Source: Actinomadura kijaniata NBRC 14229
GTDB lineage: Bacteria > Actinomycetota > Actinomycetes > Streptosporangiales > Streptosporangiaceae
Length of the DNA: 53,526 nucleotides
Assembly (NCBI RefSeq): GCF_001552175.1
Contig: NZ_BCQR01000076.1
Location: 1 to 53,526 of the forward strand
Reading direction: 5' to 3'
The position numbers and the translations under genes are program-made. Positions 20,615 through 28,025 of this stretch are shown piece by piece. The first letter of the stretch is position 1. Each line of letters starts with the position of its first letter. Below the pieces are notes generated by a model. That model was not told the DNA's origin and did no database searches. It saw nothing but the letters and a program-made list of their open reading frames with translations.

Positions 20615-23600
20615 TCATCTTCCGTCTGAGTACCGGTGCGCGTCCCGGTCGGTGAGCGCGCGGACGGCGGCCCGGACGCGGTCCACGTCGCCGCGCTCGG
20701 CCTCGGGCAGCGGGGCGTCCACCGAGGCGCGCAGGGCGGTGGCCTCGTCGAGGAGGCGGACGGCGGTCGCGGCGTCGCCCGCCAGGACCGTCGCGCCCGC
20801 CATCCCCTCCAGCGCGTGGGCGATCGCCCGGGGGTCGCCGATCCGGCGGGCGGCGGCCAGGGCGTCCTCGTGGAGGGCGCGGGCCCTGCCCACATCGCCC
20901 CGCCTCTGGGCGACGAACCCCAGCTCGGTCAGGACCAGCGGCAGGCCCGGCTCACCGTCCACCTTGCGGATCCACGGCAGCCACCTGGCCAGGATGCCCT
21001 CGGCGCGGTCCAGGTCGCCCCGGCGGCGCGCGGCCAGGGCCAGGCCCACGTCGGCGAAGTGCTCGGCGACCAGGTTGGACTGGGTGACCGCCAGGCGGCG
21101 GGCGCGCTCGTGCAGGGCGTCGGCGGTGTCGGCGTCGCCGGTCAGCAGGTGGATGCGGCCCAGCCCGGAGAGGCTGAACGACACCTGCGCCCACAATCCC
21201 AGCTCCTCGGCCATGCGCAGGCTCTCGCGGTGCAGGCGGGCCGCCTCGGGGTAGTCGCCCGCGATCTCGGCGACGTCGGCGAGGGTCCCGGCGGCGTGCA
21301 GGCCGCCCCAGCGGTCCCCCACCTCGCGGAACAGGCCGCGGGCCTCGGACGCGTCGCGGCGCGCGGCCGCCAGGTCGGAGCGGGCGCGGGCGATCGTGGC
21401 GCGGACGCTCAGCGCGGCGGCCACGCCCCACCGGTCGTCGCGGGCCCGGAACGTCTCCAGCGCGCGCCCGACCAGGTCGGCGGTGACGTCCAGGTCGCCG
21501 AAGCCCCGGTGCGCGAAGCCCAGGAACCACCGCGTCCACGCGCGCGTCCCGGGGTCGTCGATCTCGGCCTCCGCGGCGCGGACGGCCGCGCCGCGCGCCC
21601 TCTCGTCGGTGCCGTCGCTGGTCAGCAGGGAGAACCCGGCGAGCCAGACCCGCGCCTCGACGGCGCCCGGCAGGTCGCCGCCGCGCGCCAGGGCGCGTTC
21701 CAGGGCGCGGCGGGCCTCCAGCACGCGCCCGCGCAGGAACCAGTACCAGGACAGGGCGTTGACGAGGCGGAGCGCCTCGGCGGGCGGCGCGGAGTCGAGG
21801 ACGGCGCGCAGGTTGGCGTCCTCGGCGTCCAGGCGTTCCAGCCACTCCCGCTGGTCACGGCCGTACAGGCGGGCCGCGGCGCGTTCGGCGAGCGCGACGT
21901 TCCAGGCCAGGTGGCGGCGGCGGATCTCGTCGGCCTCGCCCGCCTCGTGGAGGCGTTCCAGGGCGTAGGCGCGGACCGACTCCAGCAGGCGGTACCGCGG
22001 GCCCGCGACGACCAGCGAACGGTCCACCAGCCGCGCCAGCGTGTCCAGGACGTTCACGCCGGGCGCGGCGCAGACCTGTTCGGCGGCGGGCAGGACGCAG
22101 CCGTCGGCGGGCACGGCCAGGCGGCGCAGGACGACGCGTTCGGCCTCGGTGAGCGGCTCCCAGCTCCAGTCGATCATCGCGCGGAGGGTGCGCTGCCGGG
22201 CGGGGGCGTCGCGGCGGCCCGCCACCAGCACGCCGAACCGGTCGTCCAGGCGGGCGGCCAGCTCGTGGACGCCGACGGCCCGGACGCGCGTGGCGGCCAG
22301 CTCCAGCGCCAGGGGGATGCCGTCGAGGCGACGGCAGATCGACGCGACGGCCGCGGCGTTGTCGCCGGTCAGCGCGAACCCCGGCGCGACGGCGGCGGCC
22401 CGCTCGGCGAACAGCCGCTCCGCGTCCGGCGGGTCCAGCGGCGCGACCGGCCACAGCGCCTCCCCGGCGATCCCCAGGGGTTCCTGGCTGGTGGCGAGGA
22501 TCCGCAGGTCCGGCGCGGCGCGCAGCAGGTCGGCGGCGAGGGCGGCGACCTGCTCGACGACGTGCTCGCAGTTGTCGAGCAGCAGGAGCAGGCGCTTGCC
22601 GCGCAGCCGTTCGGGCAGCGGGACCCGGTCGTCGCGGGCCCCGAGCGCGTTCGCGACGACGTCGGCCGCGCCCGTCCGCGCGCCCCGGTCCAGCCCGGCC
22701 AGCTCCACCAGCCACGCCCCGCCGGGCGGGTCCAGGGCGCGGGCGGTCTCCAGGGCGAGGCTGGTCTTGCCGACACCGCCCGGCCCGACCAGCGTGACCA
22801 TCCGGGACGTGCCGAGCAGGGAGCGCACCCCGGCCACCGCGCCGTCCCGGCCGATCAGGTCGGTGACGGGGGCGGGCAGGTTGCCGCGCGGCCGCTCGGG
22901 GGCCAGCGACGGGTCCTGCCGGAGGATCGCCTCGTGCAGGGCGGCCAGCTCGGGGCCGGGGTCGAGGCCGAGCTCGTCGGCGAGGCGTTCGCGCAGCTCG
23001 GCGTAGGCGGCGAGGGCCTCGGTCTGGCGGCCGGAACGGTACAGGGCCCGCAGGTGGACGGCCCGCAGGCGCTCCCGCAGGGGATGGCGCTCGACCAGGT
23101 CGGCGAGGTCGGCGGTGAGCGCGTCGTGCTCGCCGAGGGCGAGGCGGGCCTCGGCGCGGTCCTCCAGGACGGCCAGCCGCTCCTCCGCCAGCCGCGTGAC
23201 CTCCGCCCGCGCGAACTCCGCGTCGGCGAAGTCGGCGTAGGGCTCGCCGCGCCACAGGTCCAGGGCCTCGCCGAGCAGCGCGGACCGTTCGGCCGGGTCG
23301 TCGGCGGCGCGGCCCCGGGCGGCCAGCTCACGGAACCGGACGGCGTCCACGGAGCCGCCGCGCAGCAGGTAGCCGGGCCGCTGCGACACCACCAGCGCAC
23401 GCGCCCCCGGCTCGGCCTCCTCCAGCGCCCGCCGGAGCTGCGACACCCGCGTCTGCAACGTGGCGAGGGGGTTGCGCGGCAGGCGCTCGCCCCACAGGTC
23501 GTCGATCAGCCGGTCCGCCGAGACGGGCCGCCCCTCGTTGGCCAGCAGGTCGGCCAGCAGCGCCCGCACCTTCAGGTCGGGGATCCGCACCGGACGCCCG

Positions 23601-23644
23601 TCGTCGGTCCACGCCGCGACCGGCCCCAGCACCCCGAAACGCAT
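20615..23644 (-). CDS. AfsR/SARP-family regulator with NB-ARC and TPR domains
   Basis: 1009-residue regulator. Residues 1-95 form an OmpR-like winged helix (VRALLADLLANEGRPVSADR, TLQTRVSQLRRALEEAEPG). Residues 96-243 are the bacterial transcriptional activation domain (LDLWRGEPYADF, LYRSGRQTEALAAYAELR). Residues 260-600 are an NB-ARC-type ATPase with Walker A GPGGVGKT at 287-294 and LLLLDNCEHV. The remainder is TPR-like helical repeats. The ATG follows TAACCT by 6 nt, suggesting a leaderless transcript. Such proteins activate adjacent genes in response to phosphorylation or ligand; the likely target is the divergent reductase pair. Confidence 0.93.
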   Translation of the reverse strand: MRFGVLGPVAAWTDDGRPVRIPDLKVRALLADLLANEGRPVSADRLIDDLWGERLPRNPLATLQTRVSQLRRALEEAEPGARALVVSQRPGYLLRGGSVDAVRFRELAARGRAADDPAERSALLGEALDLWRGEPYADFADAEFARAEVTRLAEERLAVLEDRAEARLALGEHDALTADLADLVERHPLRERLRAVHLRALYRSGRQTEALAAYAELRERLADELGLDPGPELAALHEAILRQDPSLAPERPRGNLPAPVTDLIGRDGAVAGVRSLLGTSRMVTLVGPGGVGKTSLALETARALDPPGGAWLVELAGLDRGARTGAADVVANALGARDDRVPLPERLRGKRLLLLLDNCEHVVEQVAALAADLLRAAPDLRILATSQEPLGIAGEALWPVAPLDPPDAERLFAERAAAVAPGFALTGDNAAAVASICRRLDGIPLALELAATRVRAVGVHELAARLDDRFGVLVAGRRDAPARQRTLRAMIDWSWEPLTEAERVVLRRLAVPADGCVLPAAEQVCAAPGVNVLDTLARLVDRSLVVAGPRYRLLESVRAYALERLHEAGEADEIRRRHLAWNVALAERAAARLYGRDQREWLERLDAEDANLRAVLDSAPPAEALRLVNALSWYWFLRGRVLEARRALERALARGGDLPGAVEARVWLAGFSLLTSDGTDERARGAAVRAAEAEIDDPGTRAWTRWFLGFAHRGFGDLDVTADLVGRALETFRARDDRWGVAAALSVRATIARARSDLAAARRDASEARGLFREVGDRWGGLHAAGTLADVAEIAGDYPEAARLHRESLRMAEELGLWAQVSFSLSGLGRIHLLTGDADTADALHERARRLAVTQSNLVAEHFADVGLALAARRRGDLDRAEGILARWLPWIRKVDGEPGLPLVLTELGFVAQRRGDVGRARALHEDALAAARRIGDPRAIAHALEGMAGATVLAGDAATAVRLLDEATALRASVDAPLPEAERGDVDRVRAAVRALTDRDAHRYSDGR

Positions 23645-23712
23645 GCAGGCAGGTTAACGCCCCAAAGCCGACCCAAAGGATTCCTGAAGCGCCGCTCGGC
23701 AGAGTCGGGGCC

Positions 23713-24714
23713 ATGACGAACACCCACCGTGAGATCCGGCTCGCCGCCCGCCCCGCCGCCAAGGCCGGCCCCGAGCACTTCGCCCTCGTCGAGACCGCCG
23801 TCCCCGAACCCGCCGACGGCCAGGTCCTCGTCCGCAACACATGGATGTCCGCGGACCCCTACATGCGCCTGCTGATGAACGAGGACGTCGAGGCGGTCCT
23901 GCCGCCGTACCAGGTCGGGGAGCCGCTGTTCGGCGCGGCGGTCGGCGAGGTCGTCGCCTCGCGCTCCCCGGAGGTCCCGGTCGGCGCGACCGTGACGCAC
24001 TTCCTCGGCTGGCGCGAGTACGCCGTCCTGGACGCCGCCGAGGCCACCGTGGTCGACACCGGCCTCGCCCCCGCCCAGGCGTACCTGAGCGCGCTCGGCA
24101 CCACCGGGCTCACCGCGTGGGCCGCGCTCACCGAGGTGGTCCCGGTCCGCGAGGGCGACGTGGTCTTCGTGTCGGCGGCGGCCGGGGCGGTCGGCAGCGT
24201 CGCCGGGCAGATCGCCCGCAGGCTGGGCGCCGCCAGGGTCATCGGCTCGGCGGGCGGCCCGGACAAGACCAAGAAGCTCGTCCACGACCTCGGCTTCGAC
24301 GCCGCCCTGGACTACCGGAAGGGCGACCTGGCGGGCCAGCTCGCGGAGGCGGCCCCGGACGGCATCGACCTGTACGTGGACAACGTCGGCGGCGACCACC
24401 TGGAGGCCGCGATCGAGGCCATGCGGACCGGCGCCCGCGCCGTCCTGATCGGCGCGATCAGCGGCTACGACGCCGCCGTCCCCGGCCCCCGCAACCTCGA
24501 CAAGATCGTTCAGCGGCGGCTCACCCTGCGCGGCATGCAGGTGAGCGACCACTTCGACCGATTCCCCGAGTACATCGCGCAGGCGGCGGGCTGGCTGGCC
24601 GACGGCTCCCTGCGCACCGAGGAGACGGTCATGGAGGGCATCGCGAACGCCCCGGCCGCCCTGCTCGGCCTCCTGACCGGATCGAACACCGGAAAGATGC
24701 TGGTGAAGCTCTGA
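23713..24714 (+). CDS. NADP-dependent zinc-independent oxidoreductase (MDR family)
   Basis: 333-residue medium-chain reductase of the LTB4-dehydrogenase / curcumin-reductase type. Signature parts: RNTWMSADPYMRLLMNE, LGTTGLTAWAALTEV, the glycine-rich nucleotide site VSAAAGAVGSVAGQIAR, DLYVDNVGGDHLEAAI and C-terminal GSNTGKMLVKL. It reduces alpha,beta-unsaturated carbonyls using NADPH by family knowledge. The stop overlaps the next ATG (TGATG). Lies 68 nt from the divergent SARP gene. Confidence 0.93.
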   Translation: MTNTHREIRLAARPAAKAGPEHFALVETAVPEPADGQVLVRNTWMSADPYMRLLMNEDVEAVLPPYQVGEPLFGAAVGEVVASRSPEVPVGATVTHFLGWREYAVLDAAEATVVDTGLAPAQAYLSALGTTGLTAWAALTEVVPVREGDVVFVSAAAGAVGSVAGQIARRLGAARVIGSAGGPDKTKKLVHDLGFDAALDYRKGDLAGQLAEAAPDGIDLYVDNVGGDHLEAAIEAMRTGARAVLIGAISGYDAAVPGPRNLDKIVQRRLTLRGMQVSDHFDRFPEYIAQAAGWLADGSLRTEETVMEGIANAPAALLGLLTGSNTGKMLVKL

Positions 24715-25268
24715 TGACCACCCCGAACCCGGCGCCCACGGCGCTGCTCGTCGTCGCGCACCCCCGTCCCGACTCCCTCACCGCCGAGGTGGCGCGGCGG
24801 ACGGCCGAGCGCCTCCGCGCCGACGGCCACACCGTGGACCTCCTGGACCTGCACGCCGAGGGCTTCGACCCCCGCATGACCCCGGCGGACGAGCCGGACT
24901 GGGCCGACCCCGGCAAGCGCTACACCGCCGAGACCCACCGCCACATGGACCGCGTCACGGCCGCCGACAAGATCGTCGTGGTGTTCCCCGTCTGGTGGTT
25001 CGGCCCGCCCGCGATCCTCAAGGGCTGGTTCGACCGCGTCTGGAACCACGGCTTCGCCTACGGCCCCCGCGACCTGTCCGGCAAGAGCATGGAGTGGATC
25101 GCCCTGGCGGGGCAGACCGCCCGCGGCTACGCCGAATCGGGCCTGGACGAGGTCATGGAGACCCAGCTCCGCGTCGGCATCTCCGAGTACTGCGGCATCA
25201 AGGACACCGCGTTCCGGATCCTCTACGACTCGGTCGACGGGACCGCCGCGCTGCTCGACGAGCTGTGA
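24714..25268 (+). CDS. Flavodoxin-fold NAD(P)H quinone oxidoreductase
   Basis: 184-residue protein of the KefF/MdaB/NQO1-like flavodoxin-2 family. VVAHPRPDSLTAEVARRTAE is the FMN/FAD phosphate-binding start. The signature VVVFPVWWFGPPAILKGWFD followed by RVWNHGFAY is diagnostic. It is translationally coupled to the reductase gene. Both enzymes detoxify reactive carbonyls or quinones, so the pair plus SARP looks like an electrophile-response module (inference). Confidence 0.93.
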   Translation: MTTPNPAPTALLVVAHPRPDSLTAEVARRTAERLRADGHTVDLLDLHAEGFDPRMTPADEPDWADPGKRYTAETHRHMDRVTAADKIVVVFPVWWFGPPAILKGWFDRVWNHGFAYGPRDLSGKSMEWIALAGQTARGYAESGLDEVMETQLRVGISEYCGIKDTAFRILYDSVDGTAALLDEL

Positions 25269-25334
25269 CCCCACCAAGGACGAACGGCTCAAACCATGGA
25301 CGCGGCCGCCCCCGGTCCGCTAGAGAATCGAGGT

Positions 25335-26948
25335 ATGACAGCTTTGGTGTTGGGCCCGCTGCTCCGCCACGTCGGCGAGCACACCGCGACCATCTGGGTG
25401 GAGACCTCCCACCCTTGCAGGGTGCGGGTGCACAACGAGGAGCACGGGCTCGACGCGGCCGCGCGGACGTTCACCGTCCACGGCCACCACTACGCGCTGG
25501 TCGAGATCGACGGCCTGGAGGCCGGGGCGCGCGTCCCCTACGCGGTCGATCTCGACGACACCCGCGTGTGGCCGGAGGGCGTCACCCGGTTCCCGCCGGC
25601 GCAGATCCGGACGCTGGACCTGTCGGACGGGCTCCAGATCTCCTTCGGGTCGTGCCGGCGGGCGCCCGACACGGCGCGGGCGTTCGGGGAGGACGCGCTG
25701 GCGGCGCTGGCGCACCAGCTCGCCGACGGTGGCGAGGGGTGGCCCGACGCGCTGCTGATGGTCGGCGACCAGGTGTACGCCGACGAGCTCAGCGAGGAGA
25801 TGCGCACGTTCATCCGGGCGCGCCGCACCGAGGAGCCCCTCGACGAGCTCGCCGACTTCGAGGACTACACCCACCTGTACAAGCTGGCGTGGAACGAGGA
25901 TCCGGCGGTGCGCTGGCTGCTGGCGACCCTGCCCACGTTCGTGATCTTCGATGACCACGACATCCGCGACGACTGGAACACCTCCTACGAGTGGCGGGTC
26001 CAGATGTGGCGCGAGCCCTGGTGGCGCAACCGTATCGTCGGCGGCATCGCCTCCTACTGGGTGTACCAGCACCTGGGGAACCTGTCGCCGCAGGAGCGCG
26101 CCGCCGACCCGATGTACCGGGCCGTCCGCGAGGCGTCCGCCGACGGCGGCGACGGCGGGAAGATCCTCGACGAGTTCGCCGAGCGCGCCGACAAGCAGCC
26201 GGACACCGCGCGCTGGAGCTACGCCCACGAGTGGGGCGACGTCCGCCTGGTCGTCGTGGACAGCCGCTGCTCCCGGCTGCTGACGCCGGACCGGCGCGGG
26301 ATGCTCGACGACGCCGAGTTCGACTGGCTGGACCGGCAGCTGCGCGGCGACGTGGACCACCTGCTGATCGCCAGCTCGCTGCCGTACCTGCTGGCCCCGG
26401 CGATCCACCACGGCGAGAACTGGAACGAGGCCGTCGCGGGCGGCGCGTGGGGCCCCCGGATGGCGCGGTTCGGGGAGAAACTGCGGCAGGGCGCGGACCT
26501 GGAGCACTGGGGCGCGTTCGACCGGTCGTTCCGCGAGGTCGCCCGGGACGTGATCGAGGTCGGGCGGGGCGAGCGCGGCCGGGCCCCGGCCAGCATCTCG
26601 TTCCTGTCCGGCGACGTCCACTACTCCTACCTGGCGCGCGTCACCGACCCCGGCACCGACTCGGTCATCACGCAGGTCGTGTGCTCGCCGCTGCGCAACC
26701 CGCTGCCCGCCGCGTTCCGCTGGGCCAACCGCCTCGCCGTCGCCCGGCCGACGGCGGCCCTCCCCCGGCTGCTGGCGCGGTGGGCGAAGGTGCCCAAGCC
26801 GCCGCTGCGGTGGCGGATCACCGACGGCCCCTGGTTCGACAACGCCATCGCGACCGTGGACCTGCGCGGCCGTTCCTGCCGGATCCGCTGGGAGACCCCC
26901 TCGTCCGAGACGACGCTGACCGGCATGGGGGCCGTCGACCTGACCTGA
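25335..26948 (+). CDS. PhoD-like metallophosphatase
   Basis: 537-residue alkaline phosphatase D-type protein. The N-terminal Fn3-like domain spans about residues 1-95. Metal-site motifs follow: SFGSCRRAP, LMVGDQVYADE, VIFDDHDIRDDWN and SFLSGDVHYSYLARV. No signal peptide is seen, unlike secreted PhoD, so it is probably cytoplasmic. I chose ATG 25335 (MTALVLGPLLRHVG); an in-frame ATG at 25296 adds 13 residues. Acts on phosphodiesters or phosphomonoesters with Ca/Fe in the family; its substrate is unknown. Confidence 0.9.
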   Translation: MTALVLGPLLRHVGEHTATIWVETSHPCRVRVHNEEHGLDAAARTFTVHGHHYALVEIDGLEAGARVPYAVDLDDTRVWPEGVTRFPPAQIRTLDLSDGLQISFGSCRRAPDTARAFGEDALAALAHQLADGGEGWPDALLMVGDQVYADELSEEMRTFIRARRTEEPLDELADFEDYTHLYKLAWNEDPAVRWLLATLPTFVIFDDHDIRDDWNTSYEWRVQMWREPWWRNRIVGGIASYWVYQHLGNLSPQERAADPMYRAVREASADGGDGGKILDEFAERADKQPDTARWSYAHEWGDVRLVVVDSRCSRLLTPDRRGMLDDAEFDWLDRQLRGDVDHLLIASSLPYLLAPAIHHGENWNEAVAGGAWGPRMARFGEKLRQGADLEHWGAFDRSFREVARDVIEVGRGERGRAPASISFLSGDVHYSYLARVTDPGTDSVITQVVCSPLRNPLPAAFRWANRLAVARPTAALPRLLARWAKVPKPPLRWRITDGPWFDNAIATVDLRGRSCRIRWETPSSETTLTGMGAVDLT

Positions 26949-26963
26949 ACCGGGCCGCCGGGT

Positions 26964-26996
26964 GCGTCCGTTCCGCCCCCTCGCCGGAACGGACGC
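26964..26996. terminator. Terminator after the PhoD gene
   Basis: A 12-bp perfect stem (gcgtccgttccg / cggaacggacgc, 9-nt loop) lies 15 nt after the PhoD stop, between convergent genes. A second inverted repeat (gccaccggcg at 27008, cgccggtggc at 27050) follows and may serve the minus-strand gene. Confidence 0.7.
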
Positions 26997-27063
26997 GCCC
27001 CGGCCGGGCCACCGGCGCCGGCCCCCGCCCCCTCGCCGGGAGCGCGCGACGCCGGTGGCGTCC

Positions 27064-27846
27064 CTAGCGGGCCATGCGGCCCAGCAGTTCCTGCGCCTCG
27101 GCCAGCGACGCGGGAAGCTCCTCCGCCCAGATCAGGAAACCGTCGCGTTCGTGCTGGTAGGAACGTTCCCGCCCGCCGACGGCGACCGGGGCCGCGCCGA
27201 GCGTGCGCTCCAGCGACCGGTGCAGCGCGTCGAGATGGGCGGCCAGGTCCGGGCCGGACCGCACCAGCGCCGCGGCCCGGCCCATGCCCACCAGCGTCAG
27301 CGTCTCGCCGCCCCGGAACACCGCGCGCAGGTCGTGCGCGACGACGATCGCGCGGGCCAGCCGCCGCCACGGCTCGGCCTGGGCGGGCAGGTCCACCACG
27401 ACCAGGCGGTGGGTGTCGCCGACCGCCGTGCCGGGCGCGCCGCCGAGCGCCCCCGCCGCGCGGTACACCTCGGCCAGCCGGGACCGCAGGTAGGGCATCG
27501 TCGTCAGCCCGGTCAGCGGGTCCTCGCAGGTCTGCGCGGCCAGCTCCATCAGCCCCGAGTCCACCCAGCCCTCGGCGGCGCACCGCACCAGCGACAGCGG
27601 CGGGTCCGGCCAGTGCAGCTCGGCGAACAGCGCGCCGAGGTCGTCCAGGGTCTCGCCGAGCCCGATCCCGGCGCGTCCGCGCGCCCTCCCCAGCCGCACG
27701 CACGCCACCGCCATGCCCTTCCCCAGGCACACCGCCGCCGTCACCGACTCCACGGCCGGGGTCCACCAGTCCCCGGGCACCGCCCAGCCGGCCGCCAGGC
27801 TGCGTTCCCGCCACCGTTCCCGCAGTTCGTCCGGCTCATCCCGCAT
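27064..27846 (-). CDS. Protein with degenerate GGDEF domain
   Basis: 260-residue protein with no membrane helix. Around residue 110 the sequence CEDPLTGLTTMPYLRSRLAE matches the conserved entry of GGDEF diguanylate cyclase domains (DxLTGLxNR). The catalytic GG(D/E)EF signature is replaced by FRGGETLTLVG, so cyclase activity is unlikely. The N-terminal 100 residues are helical and unassigned. ATG 27846 is preceded by AGGAG 5 nt upstream; a GTG 6 nt earlier is too close to that site. It may bind nucleotide or partner protein as a receptor-type degenerate domain. Confidence 0.75.
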   Translation of the reverse strand: MRDEPDELRERWRERSLAAGWAVPGDWWTPAVESVTAAVCLGKGMAVACVRLGRARGRAGIGLGETLDDLGALFAELHWPDPPLSLVRCAAEGWVDSGLMELAAQTCEDPLTGLTTMPYLRSRLAEVYRAAGALGGAPGTAVGDTHRLVVVDLPAQAEPWRRLARAIVVAHDLRAVFRGGETLTLVGMGRAAALVRSGPDLAAHLDALHRSLERTLGAAPVAVGGRERSYQHERDGFLIWAEELPASLAEAQELLGRMAR

Positions 27847-28025
27847 AGTCACTCCTGTCCCCTCGACCCTTCTGAGCTGGGCGGACCCTCTTTCCGGCCC
27901 GTGCCGTCACACCTATGACGGCGAAGCGGTTTAGCCATGACGCGGTTTGCGGAATCATTTCCCGCGACACTCGGTGTTCAAGTCATCACCAAGAGCGATC
28001 AAGGATCGGGTCGAGGAGGGCGTGC

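Noticed and set aside
27064..27846. Active diguanylate cyclase
   Set aside because: The GGDEF signature is replaced (GGETL), so catalysis is not supported.
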